A stretch of 64,000 nt of DNA from Arion vulgaris (taxonomy: Eukaryota; Mollusca; Gastropoda; Stylommatophora; Arionidae). Numbering within the stretch: position 1 is the stretch's first letter; each line of letters starts with the position of its first letter. The stretch is taken from assembly GCA_020796225.1 (NCBI GenBank), contig CM036754.1, forward strand, positions 46,246,084-46,310,083, in the 5' to 3' direction. The notes under the pieces were generated by a model that was not told the DNA's origin, ran no database searches, and worked only from the letters and a program-made list of their open reading frames with translations. Made by a program: the position numbers and the translations under genes. Below, one piece after another: positions 29,601 through 37,269 of the stretch.

Positions 29601-32600
29601 TTTGTGTTTATTTAGTGTGGTCTTGATATTGTTTATCCATCTTTTCTTGGTCTTCCCTTAGCTCTAGTACCCGATCTCTTTTTATTGCATGCTGTTATTG
29701 ATGGTTGGTTGTATTCCATTCTCATTAAATGTCCAAACCACTGCATTTGTTGTCTTTCAATATATTCGGTGCATGAAGTTATGCACACTCTGTTTCTGAT
29801 ATCCTCATTTCGTAGTCTATCTTTTCTGGTGACTCCCACTGTCTTCCTCAAGCATTTCATTTTACACTTGGTGAGCTTTCTGTGGTGTGTTGCTGTAAGA
29901 GATCAAGTTTGGCACTGGTAACAAAGTGTTGGTAGATAATGTATATTTTATCATCAGTCTTTTCACTTCCATCTTGATCTTTGGGTGTTATAATGGTGCC
30001 AGCTGGTAGGTCACTGTATTTGCTTTTTTGACATCTTGTCTCTATTTCTCTATCGAGTTTTCTGACCTTTGTGAAAATGCTGCCTAAATATTTGAATTCA
30101 GAAACTTGCTTTACTCTAGTGTTGTATATTTTCTTGGCTTGGTGTTTTTTTTAATTTCCATGTTGTACTTCCTGCATGCTATTAACAATGAATTCATGTG
30201 ATGTTGTAGCTGATCTTCATAGATTAGACTTTGGTCGTCTACAAAAAGTAATTCATTGATTTGGTTAGTTAATTGATTGTAGTTTTCATTCTCTATGTTG
30301 ATGAGATCTTTTCTGCCTATTTTCCTATTCTGTTGATATATATGTTAGTTGCCCATCTGTACAAATTTACGTCCTACTAGATATGCTTACACTTTGGCTG
30401 AAATTTGAATATGCCTATCCTACATGCCATAGGTCTAAGGATGCATACTGTGCCCACGTTCTCAGTGCAATAAACACATTTCACAAAAAGTGTTACATTG
30501 GTTGATATGCACAAACAGAAACTATGGAGATCAGAATGCTAGAGAACGCCTGAACAAAATATGTCCCAAACTTTCCACCTTCCATACAACATGTCTGCAA
30601 GAAATCTTACCCATGTTCAGGCTAAGAACCTCTTACACAGTGTCAGCAGAAGAACATCAACACCATCATCCATAAGAGGCGATTGAGATGAATAGGACAT
30701 GTGTTACACATGGAGACTAATTGTCCCAAAAATGTCATTGAGATGGACACCAGAGGGTAAACAAAAACGTTACTACAAAGACTGAAAGAAATGAGTAACA
30801 GCTGCAACACAATACAGAGACTGAAAGAAATGAGTAACAGCTGCAACACAATACAGAGACTGAAAGAAATGAGTAACAGCTGCAACACAATACAGAGACT
30901 GAAAGAAATGAGTAACAGCTGCAACACAATACAGAGACTGAAAGAAATGAGTAACAGCTGCAACACAATACAGAGAATGAAAGAAATGAGTAACAGCTGC
31001 AACACAATACAGAGAATGAAAGAAATGAGTAACAGCTGCAACACAATACAGAGAATGAAAGAAATGAGTAACAGCTGCAACACAATACAGAGACTGAAAG
31101 AAATGAGTAACAGCTGCAACACAATACAGAGAATGAAAGAAATGAGTAACAGCTGCAACACAATACAGAGACTGAAAGAAATGAGTAACAGCTGCAACAC
31201 AATACAGAGAATGAAAGAAATGAGTAACAGCTGCAACACAATACAGAGACTGAAAGAAATGAGTAACAGCTGCAACACAATACAGAGACTGAAAGAAATG
31301 AGTAACAGCTGCAACACAATACAGAGACTGAAAGAAATGAGTAACAGCTGCAACACAATACAGAGAATGAAAGAAATGAGTAACAGCTGCAACACAATAC
31401 AGAGACTGAAAGAAATGAGTAACAGCTGCAACACAATACAGAGACTGAAAGAAATGAGTAACAGCTGCAACACAATACAGAGACTGAAAGAAATGAGTAA
31501 CAGCTGCAACACAATACAGAGAATGAAAGAAATGAGTAACAGCTGCAACACAATACAGAGACTGAAAGAAATGAGTAACAGCTGCAACACAATACAGAGA
31601 CTGAAAGAAATGAGTAACAGCTGCAACACAATACAGAGAATGAAAGAAATGAGTAACAGCTGACAACACAATGACAGAGAATGAAAGAAATGAGTAACAG
31701 CTCAAACAATACAGAGAATGAAAGAAATGAGTAACAGTGCAACACAATGCAGGAACTGAAAGAAATGAGTAACAGCTCAACTACAATACAGAGATGAAGA
31801 AGAATGAGTAACAGCTGCAACACATACAGAGATGAAAGAAATGAGTAACAGCTGCAACCTAATCAGATGAAGAATGGTAGCTGACCAATAACAGGACTGA
31901 AAGAATATAACAGCTGAACACATACAGAGACTGAAGAAATGGTGTGTCAGTAATACAGACTGAAAGAAATGGAGTTGCAATAAGCAAAGATAAGAATGGT
32001 GTAGTTTATCTCAATGAATGAAAGAAAATGGTAACAGCTCACACAGTACAGAGACTGAAAGAAATGAGTAACAGCTGCAACACATCAAAGATGAAAAATG
32101 GTAAGCTGCACAATTAACTGAAAGATAAATGGTAAGTCTATCAACTATGACAAGATGAAATGGGAGTTGATCCAAGTAACTGCTAAAGATAAAGTGTCAG
32201 AGTAACTGCAAAGAAAAATGGTAGTTGATCCAAGTGTAACTGGCTAAAGATAAAATGGTGTAGTTGATCCAATGTAACTGCTAAAGATAAAATGGTGAGT
32301 TGGTCCAAGTGTAACTCAAAGATAAAATGGTGTAGTTGATCCAAGTGTAACTGGCTAAAGATAAAATGGTGTAGTTGGTCCAAGTGTAACTGGCTAAAGA
32401 TAAAATGGTGTAGTTGATCCAAGTGTAACTGGCTAAAGATAAAATGGTGTAGTTGATCCAAGTGTAACTGGCTAAAGATAAAATGGTGTAGTTGGTCTAA
32501 GTGTAACTGGCTAAAGATAAAATGGTGTAGTTGGTCCAAGTGTAACTGGCTAAAGATAAAATGGTGTAGTTGGTCTAAGTGTAACTGGCTAAAGATAAAA

Positions 32601-35600
32601 TGGTGTAGTTGATCCAAGTGTAACTGGCTAAAGATAAAATGGTGTAGTTGATCCAAGTGTAACTGGCTAAAGATAAAATGGTGTAGTTGGTCCAAGTGTA
32701 ACTGGCTAAAGATAAAATGGTGTAGTTGATCCAAGTGTAACTGGCTAAAGATAAAATGGTGTAGTTGGTCCAAGTGTAACTGGCTAAAGATAAAATGGTG
32801 TAGTTGATCCAAGTGTAACTGACTAAAGATAAAATGGTGTAGTTGATCCAAGTGTAACTGACTAAAGATAAAATGGTGTAGTTGATCCAAGTGTAACTGG
32901 CTAAAGATAAAATGGTGTAGTTGATCCAAGTGTAACTGGCTAAAGATAAAATGGTGTAGTTGATCCAAGTGTAACTGGCTAAAGATAAAATGGTGTAGTT
33001 GATCCAAGTGTAACTGGCTAAAGATAAAATGTGAATATACAGACCAGTGGCTCAGAACTCAGCTTTCAATATACAAACCAGTGGCTCAGAACTCAGCTTT
33101 CAATATACAAACCAGTGGCTCAGAACTCAGCTTTCAATATACAAACCAGTGGCTCAGAACTCAGCTTTCAATATACAGACCAGTGGCTCAGAACTCAGCT
33201 TTCAATATACAGACCAGTGGCTCAGAACTCAGCTTTCAATATACAGACCAGTGGCTCAGAACTCAGCTTTCTATAATGGCTGTTACTTTTTTTTAGTGGG
33301 CCCTTACTTGGCAGTGCCATAGCGGGTGGACTCAGTTATGGTTCAATGTGTTAAAACTCATAGCGCCTTCACTCTTTTGAATGAGAGCTGCTTGGAATTT
33401 GTTTAAATGTATTTAGTTGCCTATTGGCTCTATCAAGACTCCCACCCTTTAGAAGCGATCAAGTGGGCACTACACTTTGATCTTAGCCAAAAGACAGACT
33501 CATGTTTTCCGCAGTTCCTCATGTTTTCCTCAGTCCCTCATGTTTTCCACAGTCACTCATGTTTTCCACAGTCACTCATGTTTTCCGCAGCTACTCATGT
33601 TTTCCGCAGTTACTCATGTTTTCCACAGTCACTTATGTTTTCCACAGTCTCTTATGTTTTCTCTATCATTTTGTGCAGGTACCCTACCAGATGAGCTATC
33701 CTACCACAACAATATGCCATTCTCAACATTTGATGCCCCAGATCCTGAAGGTATGTTCTATAAATGTTTTACACATATGTCTATTGGGGAGGTCTATGAC
33801 GAAGTGGTTCTTCTTTGCGTTCGTTCTTCGCGTCCCATTTTATCATTCTTATTGTGATATATAATTGATCTTTGACGAGTGGTTTTTTTACGTTGTGCCA
33901 ATTATGCACTTATGGTGACTAGGCCAGCACATCCGACTACGCCAGCATTTTATTACTAGGGTAGCTTACCCTAGATTGTACAAGTCCTAACGATCTGTAC
34001 TGCGCCTTTTCTGACTGAGGTTGTTCCGGATTAGGAACATTTCTCAGTCTTTTGGGGCACATAAGCTCGTCCTGGCGAAGTGGTTAAGATATTTGTCTGT
34101 CATTCGGAAGGTTGTGAGTTCGAATCCAGATCAAGTCACATGTGCAATTTTTTCATGAGATCTCTAGGATTGTTGCTGGAACACTCTTGGTAGGATAGTG
34201 TGCCATTTCTGTCGGCAGGGGGCGCAGCCATTTAGGGAAATCCGGTGCAAGGATGTAAATCTTTCACCTTTAAAACACTTTATATGTCTATAATGCTGTA
34301 ACCTACCAAATAGCCCCATTGTTAAGGCATCCAAAAGTCTCACTGACAGCTAAACAACAGATGATCAACAGCATTTGCATACCTTCTTTGTGTTACCAGA
34401 ACCAAACATGGACAATGAGCAAAGCACAGTCGCAAAAAATAACTACATGTGAAATGCGGTGCCTGCGAAAAGTTACCAACATCAGTATAAGAAAGAAAAT
34501 TGGCACAGAACCTTCCTTGAATTACACTGAGAAACAAAAAATGAAGTGGTGTGGCCACTAATAAGAATGCATCCAAACTTCACAGTACACAGTCTTCTCC
34601 AAGAGAACATCGGGAAATAAGGCAAGAGAGAGATGGATGGAGAGATGAAGACCGCGAAAAGGATGGTTAGATGGCATAGCAGAATCCTGTCAAAGAGCAA
34701 AAATAACTATAACTCAAACCACTAAAACAGCGCAAGACAGACACAGAAAACCACAACACTGTGCCGCAACCTGGTAACAGTGTGATGACAAAAGAAGAAG
34801 AAGAAGAAGAAATGTCTATCATTTGGGGGCCAGATCCCAGTGCTGCCACCGAGATCTTCCTGTGTAAGAAAGAGATAGGAGCACACAGTGTCATTCACTG
34901 AAGTGTAATGATGATTGTCCTGTAGATTATATTATTAATGTGACAATCACTCAGTTAACTTGTGTGACAGACTACCAGTTGGAAGTATTAGTGTATTGCG
35001 TAAGCATTCGCCTATTGACTCGGACACAAGAGGGTTGTGGATTCAATTCCACACTCGATGCTCCACATGTGAGAAAAGTAATTGGATCGCCTATGTGGTG
35101 CCAGGGCCCGAAATGGAAGCAAATAATATCACCACTGCGACCTACAAGGCATGTCATAAAAGGCGACTGATGTAGGACCTAGGTAAGCTACTCTAGTAAA
35201 TAAAAGCATAGCAAAAATCGGATGTGCTGGCCTACTTGTAGACGTATAACTGGCACAACATACAATCGCTCTTGTGAAACTTTGCGGTATTGTTTTGCCC
35301 GTAGATAAATCGATTACATTTTTGGGTGTGACATTTGATCGCAGTCTATGTTTCCGGGAACATGTTGAGTATGTCATTGTCAAGGCACGCAAGGGTTTGG
35401 CGGCAATGAGAGTCATGGCGACTGTTAACATCGAGCAACGACTGCTTGTCATTCTGTATCAGACACTGGTCCTCTCCACCATTGAATATGCAATGGCCGT
35501 CAGCACTGTCAGTAAAATGCAAATTGAAAGACTTGAGAGAATACAAAACGAAGCTATGCACATCATCCTCAGTTGCACAAGGGATACACCCTGTGTGGTG

Positions 35601-36999
35601 ATGAGGTTTCTCCTGGATTTTCCGACCATGGAGTATAGAGTCAAGATAGCTAGAGCACGTGCCTATCTCAAAATAAGTGCCAAAGAGGATCACCCTTTGC
35701 ATGAACAGCTCAGCACCAGTGGTGGATATCGGTTAAAGCGGGGCAAGTCATGGGTTGGCCGTGCCGCAGATACTGTTCAGCTGGTATGCGGGCTCAATAA
35801 TATTGACTATGGAGAAGAATGGATACTGATACCTCCAATATACTGAAACACTTTTTCAACCTTCATTAAATTTGATAAAGGTTGCAGAGAGGGAAATCCC
35901 GCGGCGTTGAATGCAGACGTCAAAGCCATCATCAATGAAAACTGCTATGCAGACGACGTAGTGATTTACACGGATGGATCGGTAGTTCGTCACGAAAAGT
36001 CTGCATGGGCCTTCTCTGCAAGCTCATGTGGCAGAATGGTCAAGGAAGCCAGTGGTGCATTTAGTATAACAACAAGCAGCATGACAATGGAGGTACTGGC
36101 GGTGACCAATGCACTACTCTGGCTAGTCACAAAACTACACTCATGCGGGCATTCTGACTGACTCAATTGAGTATGATCCGAAAGGTGGAGGCCGGTTCGG
36201 TGCCCAGGCAATGGACTGAATCACTGCAGGCGTCAACAATTTGCAGAATTACACTTGTTTTTGTTCCGGGGCACATGGGTGTCGTTGGCAATGAGAGAGC
36301 AGACAGGCTGGCTGGCTCTGCCGCTATATCAGAGGGCCAGCCAATGGGCGGAGCTGACATCGTGAACGCCCTCATAGAGCGTGGCTGCAGAAAGACCTTC
36401 ATCTAAACCAATCCACGTCAACTACTACATTGCAAGAACTGGGTTTGAAGATTGGTGTGGCAAGAAAAAAACGGTACAACAGGTATATGAGTAGGCTCAT
36501 CAATCAAAATAGAGCTGGTAAGGTCAGTCGCTGGACGCTGTTGGAGATATTGCGAAGGAGATCGGAGCACCTATGGACATGTCCAGAGTGCAATGAAGAT
36601 ATTCCAAACTGAAACTGAAACAATCGCTCTTAGGCTCAGATCACATACAAATCACACAATGGTTAACAAGTAGTTGATAGGGAGCGCTCGAAGAAGGACC
36701 CCCTGCACACTAGGGTCCAGAAATGTTGAGTGACTTCATACCCCAAAGTCTGAAAAGACTATGTGAAATGTTATTAACAGATGATCAAATGTTTTCTAGG
36801 TTGTGCAGCAGGCATGAAAACAGGCTGGTGGTATAACCATTGTGCTTATACACTACCAACAGGAATTTACTACACCGGAGGCTGGTATACACCATCTGGC
36901 ACTATGTATGATGGAATCTTCTGGAAAGACTGGTACGGTTATAACTATTCCCTTCAGTATATTTCCATGACAATATATTCAGATGATAGCATGACCTAG
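17570..36999 (+). CDS. FReD gene A: secreted fibrinogen-related domain protein, 6 exons, 254 aa
   Basis: Coding exons are 17570-17696, 18501-18577, 20616-20781, 29121-29243, 33679-33750 and 36800-36999. They sum to 765 nt, 254 residues plus TAG. Every intron is GT-AG and phases run 1,0,1,1,1. Residues 1-24 are a signal peptide (MAGFAHSMIVVLLLF core, likely cut after IQG). After a short linker a single fibrinogen C-terminal domain runs from DCTSLLKAGYN through TVILRR, YENGFGNPEDNYW, MEDWYGN, STRYRLHVG, MPFSTFDAPDPEG and GWWYNHC to YSLQYISMTIY. All four conserved cysteines are present (DC, SCEF, EGCA, NHCA), fitting the usual C1-C2 and C3-C4 disulfides. The acidic DAPDPE segment sits where the calcium site of the family lies. 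N-glycosylation sequons are visible (NIS, NNT, NYS). There is no coiled coil or transmembrane segment. By family this is a soluble lectin or recognition molecule; the ligand is unknown. Introns are swollen by repeats. Gene B is its tandem paralogue. Confidence 0.92.
18501..18577 (+). CDS. FReD gene A exon 2
   Basis: Acceptor TTGTCTACAG|AT, donor CCGG|GTATGT. It encodes DCTSLLKAGYNISGVYRL and a short extension ending in TDIR: the first cysteine and first beta strand of the fibrinogen domain. Confidence 0.92.
18695..19472 (-). mobile_element. LINE fragment (family with GAA tail) inserted in gene A intron 2
   Basis: The minus strand reads the C-terminal part of a non-LTR reverse-transcriptase ORF: a tyrosine/tryptophan-rich thumb region, then RMKWFGTLIRM-like and GKKARGRPRKRWLDGVAES, ending in a (GAA)n tail seen as CTTCTTCTTCTT at 18,695. 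GTTACT flanks both ends (18,689-18,694 and 19,473-19,478). The uninterrupted site (AAAGTGTTACTGTAGAATAA) is present in gene B near 56,615, so the insertion is younger than the duplication. The same family is at 34,302-34,812, 29,590-30,330, 41,700-43,990 and 62,950-63,430. Confidence 0.85.
19740..20187 (+). pseudogene. LINE 3' ORF remnants in intron 2 (shared with gene B)
   Basis: Two pieces. The first, up to about 19,960, reads QTIIFQLRTGHNRLN, a C-terminal motif of RNase-H-bearing LINEs. The second reads RRIVNQQ, SHHTLRDILRRRSKH and ends ACTGAAACTAAAC, the same 3' end as the intact-ended copies at 35,274-36,619 and 41,938-43,262. The same remnant sits at about 57,000-57,420 in gene B intron 2, so it predates the duplication. 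A 47-bp segment is doubled here (20,058-20,150) but single in gene B. Confidence 0.75.
20205..20597. repeat. 31-bp tandem array abutting exon 3 acceptor, about 13 units
   Basis: Units ATGCTTGTTTTTACATTATT followed by CTGTATGTTCT. The array stops about 18 bp before the exon 3 acceptor, so it forms the polypyrimidine and branch-point region. Gene B has only about two diverged units at 57,420-57,495 in the same position. Confidence 0.95.
20616..20781 (+). CDS. FReD gene A exon 3
   Basis: Acceptor AATCTACAG|ATATCT, donor CAAG|GTTAGA, phase 0 to 1. It encodes the second conserved cysteine (SCEF), the FTVILRR strand and the hallmark YENGFGNPEDNYWSGL. 44 of 56 residues match gene B. Confidence 0.93.
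20835..21125. repeat. 57-bp tandem array in intron 3, about 5 units
   Basis: Units begin TGTGATTGTTCTTCTGTAAC and continue to TCTCTGCCATA. The paralogous site in gene B (about 57,717-57,775) has one diverged unit. Confidence 0.93.
21143..22796. mobile_element. Unclassified 1.65-kb insertion with 11-bp target-site duplication
   Basis: CTCTTGTAACC flanks both ends (21,132-21,142 and 22,797-22,807), and gene B at about 57,720-57,780 lacks the insert. No convincing protein is seen; reading frames are under 95 codons. An internal 38-bp tandem repeat sits at 22,136-22,300. The right end (22,620-22,796) is related, in reverse, to 48,650-48,803 plus 50,981-51,010, the locus hit by the DD82E transposon. 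The class is unknown: a non-autonomous retroelement or a decayed LINE 5' region is possible. Confidence 0.7.
22136..22300. repeat. 38-bp tandem repeat, about 4 units, inside the unclassified insertion
   Basis: Units CAGTTCTTCCAGGGATATTA plus GCACAACAGTACCGTGCT, with C/G and T/A variants. Confidence 0.92.
23360..23637. repeat. 32-bp tandem array in intron 3, about 9 units
   Basis: Units CAATATATCACAGATATGGG plus CACAGATATGGA. Gene B has only a single partial match (about 58,207-58,235), followed by the same flank (GCATTTAGGGATTTATTG). Confidence 0.95.
23715..24010 (+). mobile_element. Penelope-like terminal-repeat fragment (hammerhead-like)
   Basis: The sequence CTTGATAAAGACC-TTTT-GGTTGAAACC followed by GTAAAACTACAGTACTTTG matches the arms of the Penelope-like insertion at 52,209-53,269 and the gene B intron 3 copy at 58,290-58,800. 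It is a non-coding remnant shared by both gene copies. Confidence 0.65.
24025..24250 (+). mobile_element. SINE B fragment
   Basis: Shares GTGGTGCCGGGGCCCG, ACCACTGCGACCTACAAGGC, GATGTGCTGGTCTACTTGTA and TAACTGGCACAAC with the longer copy at 34,985-35,273 plus 36,632-36,710. It is the 3' body of a tRNA-derived SINE; the tRNA-like head is missing here. Confidence 0.7.
24355..26945. repeat. 53-bp tandem array with higher-order structure, about 49 units
   Basis: Units read GCTATTGATATCAAGTATTT, CTCTGTGGCTATTGTTTCTC and TGTGGATATCTGA. Each unit contains an internal near-duplicate (TTTCTCTGTGGCTAT / TTTCTCTGTGGATAT). Three variant positions (GGATATTG, GGCTATTG or GGCTATTA; CTTAG or CTGAG) recur in blocks of about eight units, for example 24,610-25,034 and 25,338-25,762. 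The last units, from 26,815, are shortened. Gene B has only one partial unit (CTTAGCTATTAATATCCAGT near 58,880). Confidence 0.97.
26950..27140 (+). mobile_element. SINE A, tRNA-derived, partial
   Basis: Contains a pol III B-box-like GGGTTCGAATCC and then the body shared with 34,062-34,270 and 44,025-44,250 (CGTTCTGTTTACAA, CCCTAGGATTGTTGC, CCACTTCTGCGAGAGG, GGTAAAACTCGTGCA, AATCCTTCA). The A box is lost where it joins the 53-bp array. Confidence 0.75.
27360..28240. repeat. Compound 15-bp/31-bp tandem array in intron 3
   Basis: The first part is about 21 copies of GATATGAGAGATTGT (15 bp). The second part alternates this with ATGTTGTGCTAGCGAT, giving 31-bp units. Gene B carries a single unit (GTGATCTAAGCCTAAGAGCA then ATATGTTGTGTCAG, about 60,495-60,530) followed by the same SINE B sequence. 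Confidence 0.95.
28241..28345 (-). mobile_element. SINE B fragment, reverse orientation
   Basis: GCGCCTATAAGTAGGCCAGA, ATTTACTAGGTAACTTCCCT and AGGCCCATACCTCAGTCG match the reverse complement of SINE B. The same insertion is at 60,530-60,625 in gene B, so it predates the duplication. Confidence 0.7.
28478..29085. repeat. 36-bp tandem array just before exon 4, about 17 units
   Basis: Units AAATGTTCCGTTTATATCCA plus AGTAGTATAATTTAGC (GTAAATG variants in early units). A 12-residue repeat reads through on the minus strand because 36 is a multiple of 3; this is not a gene. Gene B has 2.5 units at 61,203-61,300. The array ends about 35 bp before the exon 4 acceptor. Confidence 0.96.
29121..29243 (+). 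CDS. FReD gene A exon 4
   Basis: Acceptor CTCCTAACAG|GC, donor CCAAG|GTATAT, phase 1 to 1. It encodes LQIYMEDWYGN and STRYRLHVGEYQ, the central strands of the fibrinogen domain. 13 of 41 residues differ from gene B, the most divergent exon of the comparison. Confidence 0.93.
29590..30330 (-). pseudogene. LINE fragment in intron 4, reverse-transcriptase motif C to C-terminus
   Basis: The minus strand reads FVDDQSLIYEDQLQHHMNSL (the F-x-DD catalytic motif region) near 30,240. Further down it reads MKCLRKTVGVTRKDRLRNED, QWFGHLMRM and RAKGRPRKDG. Several frameshifts and stops. Same family as 18,695-19,472. Confidence 0.8.
30480..30780 (+). pseudogene. LINE fragment, C-terminal ORF end seeding the 39-bp array
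   Basis: Broken frames read LSTFHTTCLQEILPMFRLRT and TPEGKQKRYYKD, a LINE C-terminal region. It runs directly into LKEMSNSCNTIQRL, which fits the usual C-terminal block of such ORFs, and that block is the unit of the adjacent tandem array. Confidence 0.7.
30781..31990. repeat. 39-bp tandem array, about 22 clean units plus degraded tail
   Basis: Units GAAAGAAATGAGTAACAGCT plus GCAACACAATACAGAGACT, with CTG/ATG variants. Clean from 30,781 to 31,660, then peppered with single-base losses to about 31,990. Because 39 is a multiple of 3, all frames stay open on both strands; long ORFs here are artefacts. Confidence 0.96.
32160..33027. repeat. Second 39-bp tandem array, about 22 units
   Basis: Units TAAAGATAAAATGGTGTAGT plus TGATCCAAGTGTAACTGGC, unrelated in sequence to the neighbouring 39-bp array. 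The 5' edge (32,100-32,330) has many small deletions; the rest is nearly uniform (GATCC/GGTCC/GGTCT variants). Confidence 0.96.
33028..33276. repeat. 34-bp tandem array, about 7 units
   Basis: Units AATATACAGACCAGTGGCTC plus AGAACTCAGCTTTC (CAGACC/CAAACC variants). Confidence 0.95.
33383..33494 (-). pseudogene. U2 snRNA-like pseudogene (copy in gene A)
   Basis: The reverse complement reads CTTTTGGCTAAGATCAAAGT then GTAGTGCCC, matching the 5' region of U2 snRNA (CTTTTGGCTAAGATCA-AGTGTAGTA) with one inserted A and a GTAGTA to GTAGTG change at the branch-point recognition site. The first 13 nt of U2 are missing and replaced by the adjoining 19-bp array. Downstream sequence is strongly diverged. 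The same element is at 63,444-63,570 with the 5' end preserved. Confidence 0.6.
33500..33665. repeat. 19-bp tandem array before exon 5, about 9 units
   Basis: Units CATGTTTTCCACAGTCACT with small variants. Each carries a pyrimidine run and TTTTCCACAG, which resembles a 3' splice site, a few bases upstream of the true exon 5 acceptor. Confidence 0.93.
33679..33750 (+). CDS. FReD gene A exon 5
   Basis: Acceptor TTTTGTGCAG|GT, donor GAAG|GTATGT, phase 1 to 1, 72 nt. It encodes DELSYHNNMPFSTFDAPDPE, matching the family block HNGM-FST-D. The acidic stretch is at the calcium-site position. Confidence 0.9.
33885..33995 (-). mobile_element. SINE B fragment, reverse orientation
   Basis: GTGCCAATTATGCACTTATG, GGCCAGCACATCCGA and TTATTACTAGGGTAGCTTA match the reverse complement of SINE B. 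The rest of 33,751-34,060 shows nothing recognisable. Confidence 0.6.
34062..34275 (+). mobile_element. SINE A, tRNA-derived, with A and B boxes
   Basis: An A-box-like TGGCGAAGTGGTTAAGA at 34,072 and a B-box-like AGTTCGAATCC at 34,117 have tRNA-like spacing. The SINE A body follows (ATGAGATCTCTAGGATTGTT, GTGCCATTTCTGTCGG, GGGAAATCCGGTGCA, AATCTTTCACC). This is the best-preserved head of the family in the window. Confidence 0.8.
34302..34812 (+). mobile_element. LINE fragment (GAA-tail family) in intron 5
   Basis: Reads LTAKQQMINSICIPSLCYQN, EMRCLRKVTNI, QKMKWCGH and, in a shifted frame, GWLDGIAESCQRAKITIT, ending in (AAG)n at 34,793-34,812. Frameshifts make it dead. Closest relative in the window is 18,695-19,472. 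Confidence 0.82.
34985..35273 (+). mobile_element. SINE B, 5' part (split by a LINE insertion)
   Basis: tRNA-like head: A-box-like GTATTGCGTAAGCATTCG and B-box-like TGTGGATTCAATTCCACAC. The SINE B body follows (GTGGTGCCAGGGCCCG, ACCACTGCGACCTACAAGGC, GATGTGCTGGCCTACTTGTA). It is interrupted at the end by the LINE 35,274-36,619 and resumes at 36,632-36,710. Confidence 0.75.
35274..36619 (+). mobile_element. 5'-truncated RNase-H-bearing LINE with 12-bp target-site duplication
   Basis: Flanked by ACAATCGCTCTT on both sides (35,262-35,273 and 36,620-36,631). The first frame (to 35,846) is a reverse-transcriptase thumb region: FLGVTFDRSLCFREHV, LLVILYQTLVLSTIEYAMAV, LERIQNEAM. RNase H follows in other frames: VVIYTDGSVV (Asp), SSMTMEV (Glu), VPGHMGVVGNERADRLAGSA (last Asp). 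A C-terminal RRRSEHLW block comes next. The 3' tail is ACTGAAACTGAAA. At least three frame breaks. The polymerase catalytic motifs are missing through 5' truncation. RT followed by RNase H fits I-like clades; clade assignment is inference. Confidence 0.88.
36632..36712 (+). mobile_element. SINE B, 3' part
   Basis: AGGCTCAGATCACATACAAA, GGTTAACAAGTAGTTGATAG and GGAGCGCTCGAAGAAG continue SINE B exactly where the LINE split it; compare the uninterrupted copy at 24,170-24,280. Confidence 0.75.
36800..36999 (+). CDS. FReD gene A exon 6 (C-terminal, with stop)
   Basis: Acceptor GTTTTCTAG|GT, phase 1; stop TAG at 36,997-36,999. It encodes the third and fourth cysteines (GCAAGM, NHCAY) around GWWYNHC, then FWKDWYGYNYSLQYISMTIY, the classical end of a fibrinogen domain, and a short tail SDDSMT. 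No clear polyadenylation signal is visible close downstream. Confidence 0.93.
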
Positions 37000-37268
37000 T
37001 TTGAATATTTTCAAACTGGAGAGGAGAGGGGAGGGTTGTGTGTAGTGATTTTGTTCTACAGCACTTTGTGGGCTGGTATTAATTTTATTAAGGCTGTTCT
37101 TGATGCCCTTGCTGCATCTTTTGCATTGTCTTGCTCTGTACTCATTGTACTTTTTCAGTGTAGCTCTCTGTGGTGGACAATACCAGGGCATTCTTGTCAG
37201 GAGTGGGTGATCACATTTATCTTTGTCCTAGTTCTCATTTTGGCAATCTCCCAGGAAGTTTGATAGAC
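37000..37268. other. Region downstream of gene A stop, possible LINE debris
   Basis: No gene recognised. The minus strand has a basic cysteine-containing frame (RARQCKRCSKGIKN) that could be LINE C-terminal debris, but I cannot support it. Part is presumably gene A 3' UTR. Confidence 0.35.
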
Positions 37269-37269
37269 G

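Noticed and set aside
30643..31823. Long minus-strand ORFs (342, 362 and 335 codons) of hydrophobic 13-residue repeats
   Set aside because: All three frames are open because the 39-bp unit has no stop. This is a tandem array, not a membrane protein gene.
32183..33007. 274-codon minus-strand ORF of DQLHHFIFSQLHL repeats
   Set aside because: Read-through of the second 39-bp array with no start context or independent support.
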